NCBI RefSeq assembly: GCF_000298075.1
Contig: NZ_JH815593.1
Span: forward strand, 375,849 to 439,848
DNA from: Staphylococcus massiliensis CCUG 55927
Lineage (GTDB): Bacteria > Bacillota > Bacilli > Staphylococcales > Staphylococcaceae
Direction of reading: 5' to 3'
DNA: 64,000 nt
Shown here: piece by piece, positions 9,072 to 18,988 of the stretch
How positions within the stretch are numbered: position 1 is the stretch's first letter
Layout: each line of letters begins with the position of its first letter
Made by a program: the position numbers and the translations under genes
The notes under the pieces: model-generated
Seen by the model: only the letters and a program-made list of their open reading frames with translations
Database searches by the model: none
What the model was told of the DNA's origin: nothing

Positions 9072-10040
9072 TTACTCATCAAAGTAAGTGTTTAGTTGAT
9101 CATGCGTATAATCATTACTTAAACCTACTAGAAGTTTCAAGCGTGCTTTGGCACCGTTTAAACCGTTCGAGAAGATAACACCTTTTTGTTGAAGTTGATA
9201 GCCACCGCCATCATACGCATATATCGCACCTACGATTCCATTAAATGAACGTGAAACAAGCACAATTGGTATTCCTTTATCACGACAATGATCGAGACCT
9301 TCGATACAACTTGGTGGTAGGTTACCTTGACCTAGTGCTTCAATGACAATACCGTCAACTTCTTGTTCTGCATAGAAATCAAAGATATCCTTATTAATGC
9401 CCATATACGCCTTTATTAAAGGTACGTTCAAATTTGAATTGATATGATCTAAAATGGTATGTGGATATGGTCTATGGTGGAATAAAACACCACTTTTCGT
9501 CACTACACCAAGTGGTCCATGGTTTGGACTTTGGAACGTATTTGTATTAGATGTGTGCGTTTTAGTAACGTTACGTGCTGTATGAATTTCATCGTTAAAG
9601 ACTACCATTACACCTTTATCGTATGAATCTTCAGCAGTCGCTACTCTAATAGCAGATATAAAATTGTATAAACCATCTGAACCAATTTCATTTGATGAAC
9701 GCATTGCACCTGTTATCACGATAGGACGCTTAATACCTACATTTAAATCAAGTAAGAAAGCTGTTTCTTCAAGCGTATCTGTACCATGCGTTATCACGTA
9801 ACCATCGTAGTCATTGCTTTCGTCAGCAGTTAGAATAATGCGTTGTAAAATTTCGACATGTTCAGTCGTCATATGTGGAGAAGGAACATTGAAAGGTGTT
9901 TCTTCAACAATCTCTGCATACGATTGAATGATATCTTTGTGAGTTGTGATTGGGTTGTGTTCGTTTGTAACTACTTTCTTCGATTCATCTTCAGACATAC
10001 TAATCGTGCCACCAGTATGTAATACTAATAGTCTCTTCAT
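9072..10040 (-). CDS. ansA: Type I L-asparaginase
   Basis: A 322-residue asparaginase hydrolysing L-asparagine to aspartate and ammonia in the cytoplasm. Both catalytic threonine motifs are visible: LHTGGTIS near the N-terminus and THGTDTLEET about 75 residues later. Length and lack of a signal peptide fit the cytoplasmic type I enzyme. The start is placed at ATG 10040 (MKRLLVLHTGG), because AGGAGGA lies just before it; the ATG at 10064 would lie upstream of that ribosome site. The gene is divergent from cmk and convergent with bdr. The same position between ypdA and cmk is usual in staphylococci. Confidence 0.93.
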   Translation of the reverse strand: MKRLLVLHTGGTISMSEDESKKVVTNEHNPITTHKDIIQSYAEIVEETPFNVPSPHMTTEHVEILQRIILTADESNDYDGYVITHGTDTLEETAFLLDLNVGIKRPIVITGAMRSSNEIGSDGLYNFISAIRVATAEDSYDKGVMVVFNDEIHTARNVTKTHTSNTNTFQSPNHGPLGVVTKSGVLFHHRPYPHTILDHINSNLNVPLIKAYMGINKDIFDFYAEQEVDGIVIEALGQGNLPPSCIEGLDHCRDKGIPIVLVSRSFNGIVGAIYAYDGGGYQLQQKGVIFSNGLNGAKARLKLLVGLSNDYTHDQLNTYFDE

Positions 10041-10115
10041 GAAACTTCCTCCTATTAATCGCATTCTTTTTTATGATAAAATAATCGTATTAAAACAACA
10101 AGGTAGGTTTATTAA

Positions 10116-10772
<657 letters not shown>

Positions 10773-10806
10773 AATTTGAATGTTATAAAAATTCGATTTT
10801 AATTTC

Positions 10807-10840
10807 TTGACAATTAGTCTGCTTTATAAGATGTTATAAG
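10807..10840 (+). promoter_or_regulatory. Possible promoter of rpsA
   Basis: A perfect -35 TTGACA (10807-10812). The -10 is unclear: at 17 bases there is GATGTT, while TATAAG occurs at 22 bases. It lies about 30 bases before the rpsA ribosome site. Confidence 0.4.
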
Positions 10841-10868
10841 TATGTAGACGTATAAGGAGGCATTCAAG

Positions 10869-12050
10869 ATGACTGAAGAATTCAATGAATCAATGATTAA
10901 AGAAATTAAAGAAGGAGATAAGGTAACCGGTGAAGTACAACAACTCGAAGACAAACATGTTGTTGTATCTGTTAATGGTGGTAAATACAATGGTATTATC
11001 CCAATTAGCCAGCTATCAACGCACCACATCGAAAATGCGAGTGATGTAGTGAAAGTTGGAGACGAAATCGGTGCTTATGTTACAAAAATCGAAGTTGATG
11101 AGGAAAACGAAAGTGGTAGTTACATACTTTCTAAACGTCAACTTGAAGAAGAAAAATCATATGAATTTCTTAAAGAAAAACAAGATAACGACGAAACAAT
11201 CGAAGCAAAAGTTACAGAAGTTGTTAAAGGTGGATTAGTTGTTGATGTTGGCCAAAGAGGTTTCATTCCTGCATCCCTCATCTCTACTGATTACATTGAA
11301 GACTTCTCTGATTATGATGGGAAAGTTCTTGAACTTAAAGTAGAGGAACTTGATCCTGAAAATAATCGTGTCATCCTAAGCCGTAAAGCTGTTGAAGCCA
11401 TCGAGAATGAGAAGAAAAAAGAACAGTTACTTGATTCAATCCAAGCTGGGGATGTGCTTGAAGGTAAAGTTGCACGTTTAACTAACTTTGGTGCATTTAT
11501 TGATTTAGGTGGCGTTGACGGTCTTGTTCACGTATCAGAACTTTCTCATGAACACGTTAAAACTCCAGACGAAGTTGTAGAAATTGGTCAAACAGTTAAC
11601 GTGAAAGTTCGTTCAGTAGAAAAAGACTCAGAACGCATCTCATTATCAATCAAAGACACTTTACCAAGTCCTTTTGAAACAATTAAAGAGAAATTCAACG
11701 AAGGCGATGTTGTTGAAGGTAAAGTTATGCGTTTAGCTAACTTTGGTGCGTTCGTTGAAATTGGTGCTGGCCTTCAAGGTTTAGTACACATCTCTGAAAT
11801 TAGCCATAAACACATCGGTACACCTAACGAAGTCTTAGAACCAGGTGATACTGTAAACGTTAAAATCTTAGGTATTGACCAAGAGGAAGAACGTATTTCA
11901 CTTTCAATCAAAGCAACTGAAGAAAAAGAAGAATCAAACGAAAGTGATGAAGAAACAACTCAATCTTATACGACTAGCCAAGATTCAAACGAGGATAACC
12001 CAACTATCGGGGATATGTTCGGCGACAAACTTAAAGATTTAAACTTATAA
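10869..12050 (+). CDS. rpsA: 30S ribosomal protein S1
   Basis: A 393-residue protein with four S1 RNA-binding domains at about residues 17-90, 105-170, 190-260 and 275-345. The clearest are VARLTNFGAFIDLGGVDGLVHVSELS and its repeat beginning VMRLANFGAFVEIG. The C-terminus is acidic. The length fits the four-domain S1 of low-GC Gram-positives (six domains in Escherichia coli). It binds mRNA and the small ribosomal subunit. The ribosome site AAGGAGG precedes ATG 10869. A strong hairpin terminator follows. Confidence 0.95.
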   Translation: MTEEFNESMIKEIKEGDKVTGEVQQLEDKHVVVSVNGGKYNGIIPISQLSTHHIENASDVVKVGDEIGAYVTKIEVDEENESGSYILSKRQLEEEKSYEFLKEKQDNDETIEAKVTEVVKGGLVVDVGQRGFIPASLISTDYIEDFSDYDGKVLELKVEELDPENNRVILSRKAVEAIENEKKKEQLLDSIQAGDVLEGKVARLTNFGAFIDLGGVDGLVHVSELSHEHVKTPDEVVEIGQTVNVKVRSVEKDSERISLSIKDTLPSPFETIKEKFNEGDVVEGKVMRLANFGAFVEIGAGLQGLVHISEISHKHIGTPNEVLEPGDTVNVKILGIDQEEERISLSIKATEEKEESNESDEETTQSYTTSQDSNEDNPTIGDMFGDKLKDLNL

Positions 12051-12069
12051 GTTTCATAAAATAAATGAT

Positions 12070-12137
12070 AACGTCTATGCAATTTGATGATTACGACATG
12101 TTATGCGTCATCAATAAGTATTGTATAGACGTTTTTT
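12070..12137 (+). terminator. Terminator of rpsA
   Basis: Arms AACGTCTATGCAAT and ATTGTATAGACGTT enclose a loop of about 40 bases that has its own small hairpin (GATGA/TCATC), then TTTTTT. Confidence 0.82.
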
Positions 12138-12391
12138 ATTGGTTCAATCTTTGTTTCTCTACTAGTAAAAGTCCTTTCAATACGCTATCCTTTTTCAAAA
12201 AATGACAAGTTCACCAGTCAAACTTGTGAGCGAACGTTAGAATAGGGCTGCATTCAAGAAAGTACCTGTTCTAAAGGGCTTTTCAAAAAGAAGAAACGAA
12301 ACTGAGTAATGTACTGAACCTTATATTTTCTTTTTTATTCATATCCCGTATGGTAGAATAATAGAGATATTTTAAGAGAGGGAGAATGGTT
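12138..12391. other. Non-coding gap before der with possible RNA structure
   Basis: No open frame of note. It holds a 7-base hairpin ACAAGTT/AACTTGT (about 12204-12228), a 10-base stem TTAGAATAGG/CCTGTTCTAA (about 12236-12273) and one copy of the short repeat ending GGGCTTTTCAA (12271-12286). The der promoter is probably within the last 60 bases (TAGAAT near 12353). Confidence 0.5.
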
Positions 12392-13702
12392 ATGACAAAA
12401 CCAATCGTAGCAATTGTTGGTAGACCTAACGTAGGTAAATCCACAATTTTCAACCGTATTGTTGGTGAACGTGTCTCTATCGTTGAGGATACACCTGGTG
12501 TGACGCGTGACCGTATTTATTCAAGCGGTGAATGGCTTACAGATGAATTTAATATTATAGATACAGGCGGTATTGAAATCAGTGACGCACCTTTCCAAAC
12601 GCAAATTCGTGCGCAAGCTGAAATCGCCATAGATGAAGCAGACGTTATTATCTTCATGGTTAATATTCGTGAAGGTTTAACACAAGATGATGAAATGATC
12701 GCGCAAATGCTTTACCGTTCAAATAAACCTGTCGTACTCGCGGTAAACAAAGTAGATAATCCTAAAATGCGTGCAGAAATTTATGACTTCTACGCTTTAG
12801 GATTCGGCGAACCATTCCCAATTTCAGGTTCTCATGGACTTGGTTTAGGTGACTTATTAGATGAAGTTAAAAATCATTTCAAACGTGAGGAAGAGGACCC
12901 ATATGATGAAGATACAATTAAGTTATCAATCATTGGCCGTCCGAACGTTGGTAAATCAAGCTTAGTTAATGCGATTCTCGGTGAAGAACGTGTTATCGTA
13001 TCGAATGTCGCGGGAACAACGCGTGACGCGATTGATACGGAATATACGTTCGACGATCAAGACTACGTATTAATCGATACAGCGGGGATGCGTAAGAAAG
13101 GTAAAGTATATGAGTCTACAGAGAAGTATTCTGTACTTCGTGCTTTAAAGGCCATCGAACGTTCAAACGTTGTTCTTGTCGTGATTGATGCGGAACAAGG
13201 TATTATCGAACAAGATAAGCGTGTTGCAGGTTATGCCCATGAACAAGGTAAAGCAATTGTGATTGTTGTCAATAAATGGGATACTGTAGAAAAAGAGAAC
13301 AACACGATGAAGAAATTCGCGGATAAGGTCCGTAACGAATTTCAATTCTTAGATTATGCGCAGATCGCCTTCGTTTCAGCAAAACAAAAGCAACGTTTAC
13401 GTACAATTTTCCCTTATATTAAAGAAGCGAGCGAAAATCATAAGAAACGTGTTAAAAGTTCTACTTTAAACGAAGTGGTAACAGATGCCGTATCTATGAA
13501 CCCAACACCTACTGATAAGGGTCGTAGACTTAACATCTTCTATGCGACTCAAGTTGCGATAGAACCACCAACGTTTGTTATATTCGTAAATGATGTCGAA
13601 TTAATGCACTTTTCATATAAACGTTACCTTGAGAATCAGATCCGACAAGCATTTGGTTTCGAAGGTACACCTGTACATCTAATTCCTAGACGCAGAAACT
13701 AA
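12392..13702 (+). CDS. der: Ribosome assembly GTPase Der (EngA)
   Basis: A 436-residue GTPase with two tandem G domains. The first has GRPNVGKST near the N-terminus with [13 protein letters not shown] and the switch DTGG. The second repeats [26 protein letters not shown] and NKWD. The C-terminal KH-like domain ends the protein. Der is needed for assembly of the 50S subunit. The start is placed at ATG 12392, seven bases after GGGAG; ATG 12386 touches the ribosome site. The length matches S. aureus Der. gpsA follows at 14 bases, an operon pair also found in Bacillus. Confidence 0.96.
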   Translation: MTKPIVAIVGRPNVGKSTIFNRIVGERVSIVEDTPGVTRDRIYSSGEWLTDEFNIIDTGGIEISDAPFQTQIRAQAEIAIDEADVIIFMVNIREGLTQDDEMIAQMLYRSNKPVVLAVNKVDNPKMRAEIYDFYALGFGEPFPISGSHGLGLGDLLDEVKNHFKREEEDPYDEDTIKLSIIGRPNVGKSSLVNAILGEERVIVSNVAGTTRDAIDTEYTFDDQDYVLIDTAGMRKKGKVYESTEKYSVLRALKAIERSNVVLVVIDAEQGIIEQDKRVAGYAHEQGKAIVIVVNKWDTVEKENNTMKKFADKVRNEFQFLDYAQIAFVSAKQKQRLRTIFPYIKEASENHKKRVKSSTLNEVVTDAVSMNPTPTDKGRRLNIFYATQVAIEPPTFVIFVNDVELMHFSYKRYLENQIRQAFGFEGTPVHLIPRRRN

Positions 13703-13716
13703 TTGGAGGGGATTCT

Positions 13717-14715
13717 ATGACAAATATTACTGTACTCGGTATGGGCAGCTTTGGTACTGCATTAGCCAATGTCCTTGCCGAAAATGGTAGTAATGTTTTA
13801 ATGTGGGGGAAATCTGAACAAAGCGTCAACGATTTAAACACTAAGCACCGTAACACGAAGTATCTTAAAGATATCGATTTAGAGCCATCTATTAAAGCAA
13901 CGTCTAACTTAGATGAAGCTGTTCGTCATGCAGATGTGTACGTTGTCGCGCTACCTACAAAAGCGATTAGACAGGTATTAACCGATGTGAACGACAAGCT
14001 TGATTCTAAGAAGACATTTATACACGTTGCTAAAGGTATTGAGAACGATACCTTTAAACGTGTGTCTGAAATGATCGAAGAAACGATTTCACCTGAATAC
14101 TTTGAAGGTGTTGGTGTCTTATCTGGACCGAGTCACGCTGAAGAGGTTGTTGTTAAACAACCTACAACCGTTGCAGCATCATCTAAACAACACCGCATTA
14201 GTCAATTAATTCAAGATTTATTTATGAATGAATATTTACGCGTATATACAAATGACGATTTAGTCGGTGTTGAACTTGGCGGTGCCTTAAAGAATATCAT
14301 TGCTTTAGCAAGTGGTATCGTGAGCGGAATCGGTTATGGCGATAACGCCAAAGCTGCTTTAATGACGCGTGGTTTGGCTGAAATTAGTCGCCTCGGTGAA
14401 AAGCTCGGTGCCGACCCTATGACATTTTTAGGTCTAGGTGGTATAGGTGACTTAATCGTGACGTGTACCTCTACGCACTCACGTAACTACACGTTGGGAT
14501 ATAAGCTCGGACAAGGTTTAACGTTAGAAGAAGCTTTAAATGAAATGAACATGGTTGTAGAAGGTGTATATACAACGAATTCAGTTTATAATCTCGCTTT
14601 AAGAGAAGACGTAGAGATGCCAATTACGGAAGCTTTATACCGTGTTTTATTCGAGGATGCACCTGTTAAAGACAGTGTCAAAGCACTCATGGGTAGAACG
14701 AAGAAGTCAGAATAA
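13717..14715 (+). CDS. gpsA: Glycerol-3-phosphate dehydrogenase [NAD(P)+]
   Basis: A 332-residue enzyme that reduces dihydroxyacetone phosphate to sn-glycerol 3-phosphate for phospholipid and teichoic acid synthesis. The N-terminal Rossmann motif is [10 protein letters not shown]. The second signature GPSHAEEVV and the catalytic lysine region [16 protein letters not shown] are present, and [14 protein letters not shown] follows. It sits 14 bases behind der with its own ribosome site (TTGGAGGGG). It is likely co-transcribed with der. hup follows after a promoter-containing gap. Confidence 0.96.
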   Translation: MTNITVLGMGSFGTALANVLAENGSNVLMWGKSEQSVNDLNTKHRNTKYLKDIDLEPSIKATSNLDEAVRHADVYVVALPTKAIRQVLTDVNDKLDSKKTFIHVAKGIENDTFKRVSEMIEETISPEYFEGVGVLSGPSHAEEVVVKQPTTVAASSKQHRISQLIQDLFMNEYLRVYTNDDLVGVELGGALKNIIALASGIVSGIGYGDNAKAALMTRGLAEISRLGEKLGADPMTFLGLGGIGDLIVTCTSTHSRNYTLGYKLGQGLTLEEALNEMNMVVEGVYTTNSVYNLALREDVEMPITEALYRVLFEDAPVKDSVKALMGRTKKSE

Positions 14716-14798
14716 TGTGTTATATTACAATTTTCTTGAATTTGGTAACAAATTTCTTGAAAATGTGTTCAAATCAACGTTTTTAAGCACATAAATCG

Positions 14799-14827
14799 TT
14801 GCAGATACTGATAACACTGTGTTAAAG
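14799..14827 (+). promoter_or_regulatory. Probable hup promoter
   Basis: TTGCAG (14799-14804), 17-base spacer, TTAAAG (14822-14827). It lies upstream of the palindrome at 14836, which would place that palindrome in the 5' untranslated region. Confidence 0.45.
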
Positions 14828-14835
14828 TCATACCA

Positions 14836-14859
14836 TAATGATATAACCTTATATCATTA
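14836..14859. promoter_or_regulatory. Perfect 24-base palindrome before hup
   Basis: TAATGATATA (14836-14845), spacer ACCT, TATATCATTA (14850-14859): ten perfect base pairs. It lies 27 bases before the hup start codon and 13 bases before the GGGAGGTG ribosome site. It could be a DNA operator or an mRNA hairpin. It is not followed by a T run, so it is not a terminator. Confidence 0.7.
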
Positions 14860-14885
14860 CATAACCTTCCGGGAGGTGAATTGAC

Positions 14886-15158
14886 ATGAACAAAACTGAC
14901 TTAATCAACGCTGTTGCTGATCAAGCGGACTTAACTAAAAAAGAAGCTGGTCAAGCAGTTGATGCCGTTTTCGAATCAATTCAAACATCACTATCAAAAG
15001 GTGAGAAAGTACAATTAATTGGTTTCGGTAACTTTGAGGTACGTGAGCGTGCTGCACGTAAAGGACGTAACCCTCAAACTGGTAAAGAAATTGACATTCC
15101 TGCAAGCAAAGTTCCAGCTTTCAAAGCAGGTAAAGCTCTTAAAGACGCTGTAAAATAA
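14886..15158 (+). CDS. hup: DNA-binding protein HU
   Basis: A 90-residue histone-like protein that bends and compacts DNA as a homodimer. The family signature [19 protein letters not shown] and the proline-containing arm ([17 protein letters not shown]) are complete. Length is standard. Its ribosome site GGGAGGTG is strong, fitting an abundant protein. It is single, with a terminator right after it. Its leader carries a perfect palindrome, which hints at control of its expression, but this is inference. Confidence 0.97.
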   Translation: MNKTDLINAVADQADLTKKEAGQAVDAVFESIQTSLSKGEKVQLIGFGNFEVRERAARKGRNPQTGKEIDIPASKVPAFKAGKALKDAVK

Positions 15159-15167
15159 TAACGCATA

Positions 15168-15196
15168 AAAAGGCCCTTTTATAAGGGCTTTTTTTA
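15168..15196 (+). terminator. Terminator of hup
   Basis: AAAAGGCCCTTTT / ATAAGGGCTTTTTTT: compact stem GGCCCTT/AAGGGCT followed by seven T residues, ten bases after the hup stop. Confidence 0.9.
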
Positions 15197-15234
15197 TTGG
15201 TTCTAAATCAATTACGGTTGTTTAAGGTTTAATT

Positions 15235-15376
15235 TAGTTTTCTTAACAGCTGACTCCTAGGGGTGGGGCCCACGGTACAGTTAATGAACAAAGTAGTTGT
15301 GCTACTTTGTAAGTCCAACTAACGTACTGTAAGTACGAGTTGTACTTTACAGGAAAGCATGCTGTATAAGGAATTG
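15235..15376. repeat. Intergenic palindromic element, copy 3
   Basis: A 142-base copy in the orientation of copy 1. The left end CTTAACAGCTGACTCCTAGG and the G-rich block are nearly identical to copy 1. The two internal hairpins are present (ACAAAGTAG/CTACTTTGT and AGTCCAACT...AGTTGTACT), and the right end is AGGAAAGCATGCTGTATAAGG. The segment between the G-rich block and the first hairpin is much shorter than in copy 1. Confidence 0.78.
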
Positions 15377-15548
15377 TTCTAAATGTCCTACCTATGTCAA
15401 ACAACAATCTTAAATATTAATAAACTTAATTTAAAATAAGGAATGTCATCTTAATCCAGATATTTAAACGTTTTATGAATAATTACGATTTTTAATTTCG
15501 TAACGATAATGTTATTATGGATAGTGATTATAACTTGAGGTGTGGGAC
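15377..15548. other. Gap before hepS, no gene
   Basis: AT-rich spacer with no open frame and no terminator. A weak inverted repeat TTACGA/TCGTAA occurs near 15482-15501. The hepS promoter is expected here; I see no convincing -35/-10 pair. Confidence 0.4.
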
Positions 15549-16127
15549 ATGGATTCTATAATGACATTATTTAACAAACAAATTAAAGACGTTTTAAGTG
15601 ATATTAATTACAATGAACCAATTATTGTAAACGAGCCGTTGAGTGAGGTACTAGATACATATCATCTTCCGACTGAAGCTAAACTTTCATGTCTCATGAT
15701 AGATACTGCAATGAATTTGTTAGATTCAATCTCATTTGATCATACATCGAAGCACTCGATATTAATTGGGGATTTATTGAGCGCGCATTATTATACGATT
15801 TTAGCTACGTTTAACGATTTGACTTTTCAAAAGAGAATGAGCGAAGCCATCATTAAATCTAACGAATTGAAATCATATATTCACCATCACAAACTTGATA
15901 CACCTACACTAATCGATACAATTATCGAAATTGAGACAATCTTTCCACAAACCGCGTTCCAGACGTTCGACGTTGACTATAGACAAGACGTATTCTTACA
16001 ACTTGCATATAAACGACTCACAGACTATCATCCAGATTATTTGAATCACTTATCTGATGAAGCCTACCAAGAACTCATTGACGTAGTTTCCAACGATTAT
16101 ATAAAAGTAGAGGGTAATAAATCATGA
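15549..16127 (+). CDS. hepS: Heptaprenyl diphosphate synthase, component I
   Basis: A 192-residue helical protein, the small non-catalytic subunit of the two-component heptaprenyl diphosphate synthase that makes the menaquinone side chain. It has no DDxxD motif, as expected for this subunit. Assignment rests on size, composition and its place immediately before menG and the catalytic subunit hepT, the conserved hepS-menG-hepT order. The start is ATG 15549, eight bases after GAGG; the frame could be read from GTG 15540 but that overlaps the ribosome site. The stop overlaps the menG start (ATGA). Confidence 0.88.
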   Translation: MDSIMTLFNKQIKDVLSDINYNEPIIVNEPLSEVLDTYHLPTEAKLSCLMIDTAMNLLDSISFDHTSKHSILIGDLLSAHYYTILATFNDLTFQKRMSEAIIKSNELKSYIHHHKLDTPTLIDTIIEIETIFPQTAFQTFDVDYRQDVFLQLAYKRLTDYHPDYLNHLSDEAYQELIDVVSNDYIKVEGNKS

Positions 16128-16849
16128 CTAAAAATAAAGCGAATAAAGAACAAGTTCATACCGTATTCCAAAATATTTCAACGAAGTACGATACTTTAAA
16201 TAACATTATCAGCTTCGAGCAACATAAGATCTGGCGTAAAAAGATTATGAAAGAAATGAAGGTTCAATCAGGTTCTACTGCATTAGATGTATGTTGTGGT
16301 ACGGCTGATTGGACGATTGCGTTAAGTAAAGACGTTGGTCCAGACGGCGAGGTTATTGGGCTAGACTTTAGTGAGAATATGCTTGAAGTCGGCAAAGAGA
16401 AAACGGTTGATATGGCGAATATTAAGCTTATCCAAGGCGACGCGATGTCATTACCATTTGATGATAACGAATTTGATTACGTTACGATTGGTTTCGGATT
16501 ACGTAATGTGCCGGACTATAAGGCTGCTTTAGCGGAGATGTACCGCGTCTTAAAACCAGGCGGCATGGTCGTATGTCTTGAAACGAGTCAACCAACGATG
16601 CCTGTATTTAAGCAACTGTATCGATTATACTTTAAATTTGTAATGCCGATATTTGGTAAGATATTCGCTAAATCTCAAGCTGAGTATGAATGGTTGCAGC
16701 AATCAACGTTCGATTTTCCTGACAAAAAGACCTTAAAGCGTATGTTTGAAGAAGTTAACTTTAAGGATGTTAAAGTGCGTAGCTTTACAGGTGGCGTTGC
16801 TGCGATGCATTTAGGTTATAAAGAAAACAGTACTTCAAAAGGTGATTAA
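16124..16849 (+). CDS. menG: Demethylmenaquinone methyltransferase MenG (UbiE)
   Basis: A 241-residue S-adenosylmethionine-dependent methyltransferase catalysing the last step of menaquinone synthesis. Motif I is [11 protein letters not shown], followed by [19 protein letters not shown] and the UbiE signature GFGLRNVPD, then [13 protein letters not shown]. Its start overlaps the hepS stop by four bases, implying coupling. Menaquinone is the electron carrier used by the respiratory chain that SrrAB monitors. Confidence 0.96.
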   Translation: MTKNKANKEQVHTVFQNISTKYDTLNNIISFEQHKIWRKKIMKEMKVQSGSTALDVCCGTADWTIALSKDVGPDGEVIGLDFSENMLEVGKEKTVDMANIKLIQGDAMSLPFDDNEFDYVTIGFGLRNVPDYKAALAEMYRVLKPGGMVVCLETSQPTMPVFKQLYRLYFKFVMPIFGKIFAKSQAEYEWLQQSTFDFPDKKTLKRMFEEVNFKDVKVRSFTGGVAAMHLGYKENSTSKGD

Positions 16850-16850
16850 T

Positions 16851-17804
16851 GTGTCAAAGATTAACATGAACAGTGAAATTAAGAAGATTGAGAAACAACT
16901 AAAAAAAGAAGTGAGTAGTGCTGATCACACACTTAATGACACAAGTCATCACCTACTTGATTCTGGCGGTAAACGTGTACGCCCACTGTTCGTCATTCTA
17001 AGTAGCCAGTTTGGAACGAAGGTTAATGACGAAAGTTATCGTGTTGCAGTCGCGCTTGAACTGATTCATATGGCGACTTTAGTTCATGATGACGTTATTG
17101 ATAAAAGCGATAAACGTCGTGGTCGCCCGACGATCGTTAAGAAATGGGATCAACCAACTGCAATACTTACGGGAAATTTTCTGCTCGCACGTGCTCTAGA
17201 ATACATCTCTTCGATTGATAACCAAGCGATTCATACGACATTGTCTAAAGCGATTGTAGAAGTATGTCGCGGTGAGTTGTTTCAATTTGAAGATCAATTT
17301 AATGGTAAACAAACGATTACGAATTACCTCAGACGCATAAATCGTAAGACAGCGTTACTGATTCAACTTGCTACAGAACTTGGCGCTATGTCATCACATT
17401 CAACGGATGAGACCGTATATCGTTTGAAGATGATTGGTCACTATATCGGAATGAGTTTCCAAATTGTCGATGATATTCTCGATTTCACAAGTACCGAGAA
17501 GGCATTAGGGAAGCCTGTAGGTAGCGACCTCATGAATGGTCATATCACGTTACCAGTACTGTTAGAAATGCGCAAGGATGCAAACTTTAAAGCACGTATT
17601 GAGGCGCTTCATGCGGAATCAGAACCTAAAGAGTTCGATGCGATTATTAAGCGTGTTAGACAATCAGCGTCGATTGATGAGTCTAAGGCCATTAGTCAGC
17701 GTTATTTAGACAAAGCGATTCAATTATTGAATGAGCTTGAAGATAATCACGCTAAAGTTTTAATCGAGAAATTGATACACCGTATGGGTAAACGTACAGC
17801 TTAA
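16851..17804 (+). CDS. hepT: Heptaprenyl diphosphate synthase, component II
   Basis: A 317-residue trans-polyprenyl diphosphate synthase, the catalytic subunit. It has the first aspartate-rich motif LVHDDVIDKSDKRRGRPT, the GGKRVRP substrate site and the second aspartate motif QIVDDILDF. It elongates farnesyl diphosphate with isopentenyl units to C35 together with hepS. The start is set at GTG 16851, five bases after AAAGGTGA; ATG 16866 is a weaker alternative, and GTG 16842 lies inside the ribosome site. The spacing to menG is one base. Confidence 0.93.
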   Translation: MSKINMNSEIKKIEKQLKKEVSSADHTLNDTSHHLLDSGGKRVRPLFVILSSQFGTKVNDESYRVAVALELIHMATLVHDDVIDKSDKRRGRPTIVKKWDQPTAILTGNFLLARALEYISSIDNQAIHTTLSKAIVEVCRGELFQFEDQFNGKQTITNYLRRINRKTALLIQLATELGAMSSHSTDETVYRLKMIGHYIGMSFQIVDDILDFTSTEKALGKPVGSDLMNGHITLPVLLEMRKDANFKARIEALHAESEPKEFDAIIKRVRQSASIDESKAISQRYLDKAIQLLNELEDNHAKVLIEKLIHRMGKRTA

Positions 17805-17830
17805 TGTACGATCAAAGATAAATTGATGTG

Positions 17831-17863
17831 CCAGTGGGTGTCGTAACGTCCGCTGGTTTTTGT
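17831..17863 (+). terminator. Terminator of the hepS-menG-hepT operon
   Basis: CCAGTGGG / TCCGCTGG stem with a 10-base loop, followed by TTTTTG, about 27 bases after the hepT stop. Confidence 0.75.
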
Positions 17864-17892
17864 TTGAGTATTTTTCTTTAAATGCGTGCGTG

Positions 17893-17968
17893 TTTTGAAA
17901 GGGCTTTTGCTAATGAAGATTGAAGGGTATAAAGATTCCACTTCTCATCCTTGAAAAGCCCTCTAAGC
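17893..17968. repeat. Short intergenic repeat as an inverted pair
   Basis: TTTGAAAGGGCTTTT at 17893-17908 faces CCTTGAAAAGCCCTCTAAGC at 17949-17968. The right arm, read on the minus strand, contains GCTTAGAGGGCTTTTCAA, identical over 18 bases to 25777-25794. An inner complementarity (AGATTCCACTTCT with upstream GAAGATTGAA) adds structure. No gene is present. Confidence 0.6.
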
Positions 17969-18064
17969 GTAGCGTTGAGATGACTTGATATTTAGAATTG
18001 AATGAATAATTAAATAATGATACTATTAATGAGAAATACATAATTGAAATAGGGGGATTTATCC

Positions 18065-18514
18065 ATGGAACGTACGTTTCTTATGCTTAAACCAGATGCA
18101 GTTCAACGTAATTTAATCGGAGAAGTTGTATCACGCTTAGAAAAGAAAGGCTTAAAATTAGTAGGCGCTAAATTAATGACTGTACCTAAGTCTTTAGCTG
18201 AAGAGCACTACAAAGAGCTTTCTGACAAACCATTCTATGATGGATTAATTTCATTTATTACATCAGCACCTGTATTTGCGATGGTTGTTGAAGGGGAAGA
18301 TGTTGTTAACGTAACACGTACAATTATCGGTAGTACAAATCCAACAGAAGCAACACCTGGTACAATTCGTGCTGACTACGGTTTAACTGTAGGCCGTAAC
18401 GTGATTCACGGTTCTGACTCAAATGAATCAGCTGAACGTGAAATTAACTTATGGTTCAACGAAGATGAATTAACGGATTACAAATCTATCCAAGAACCAT
18501 GGATTTACGAATAA
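18065..18514 (+). CDS. ndk: Nucleoside diphosphate kinase
   Basis: A 149-residue kinase that transfers the gamma-phosphate between nucleoside tri- and diphosphates through a phosphohistidine. The active-site motif is NVIHGSDS with His115. [14 protein letters not shown] and the [16 protein letters not shown] region are family signatures. It is cytoplasmic and oligomeric in known members. It lies alone between hepT and aroC, the same order as in Bacillus (hepT-ndk-aroF). It has its own terminator. Confidence 0.97.
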   Translation: MERTFLMLKPDAVQRNLIGEVVSRLEKKGLKLVGAKLMTVPKSLAEEHYKELSDKPFYDGLISFITSAPVFAMVVEGEDVVNVTRTIIGSTNPTEATPGTIRADYGLTVGRNVIHGSDSNESAEREINLWFNEDELTDYKSIQEPWIYE

Positions 18515-18532
18515 TACGCAATTAAGTTTGGA

Positions 18533-18560
18533 AGCTAAGACGATGAGTCTTAGCTTTTTT
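18533..18560 (+). terminator. Terminator of ndk
   Basis: AGCTAAGAC, loop GATGA, GTCTTAGCT then TTTTTT. Nine perfect pairs, 18 bases after the ndk stop. Confidence 0.92.
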
Positions 18561-18568
18561 ATAATTCA

Positions 18569-18750
18569 TAAAATTTCTTAACAGCATGTTTTCATTTTAG
18601 TATGCAAAATAAAACAATTCTATCAAAAAGCAAGCTTTCCTGTATAGTCCAACTCAAACTTCAGTTTGTTAGTTGGACTTACAAAGTAGCTATGCTACTT
18701 TGTACCATGCTCAACCCCCAGCTCTATACTTAGTAATTCGCTTAAACGTG
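18569..18750. repeat. Intergenic palindromic element, copy 4
   Basis: Runs in the reverse orientation to copy 1. It starts AAATTTCTTAACAGCATG, carries an extra AT-rich insertion of roughly 45 bases, then GCTTTCCTG, the AGTCCAACT...AGTTGGACT hairpin, the ACAAAGTAGC/GCTACTTTGT hairpin, and a block (GTACCATGCTCAACCCCCAG) matching GTACCACGCTTAAGCCCCGG of the reverse strand of copy 1. The far end has decayed, so the end coordinate is approximate. Confidence 0.72.
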
Positions 18751-18827
18751 ATAGGTTAAGATTTAGCGGTGCGTTCAACGTTAAGTGCGTTGTTTTCCTC
18801 GAGCTTCTACCTAACCTTTAAACGTTT
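18744..18827. other. Nested inverted repeat upstream of the aroC promoter
   Basis: AAACGT (18744-18749), 3 bases, AGGTTA (18753-18758) pair with TAACCT (18812-18817), 4 bases, ACGTTT (18822-18827). The loop is about 53 bases. No open frame. It adjoins the decayed end of repeat copy 4 and ends about 110 bases before the likely aroC -10 box. Confidence 0.5.
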
Positions 18828-18936
18828 GGATTGAAGTGTCATTCCTCCTGTATGATATAATACTCGTGATTATTCGTGTCGTTACCACATTACATATGTT
18901 TTTTCTAATTTTTCAGTTAATTAAATTCAAACTCTG

Positions 18937-18945
18937 TGGTAGAAT
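18937..18945 (+). promoter_or_regulatory. Probable extended -10 of the aroCBA operon
   Basis: TGG followed by TAGAAT, an extended -10 pattern, 43 bases before the aroC start. No clear -35 is visible. Confidence 0.45.
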
Positions 18946-18988
18946 TTAGAAATATCTTATTAAATATTTATAGAACGGAGTGATGAGG

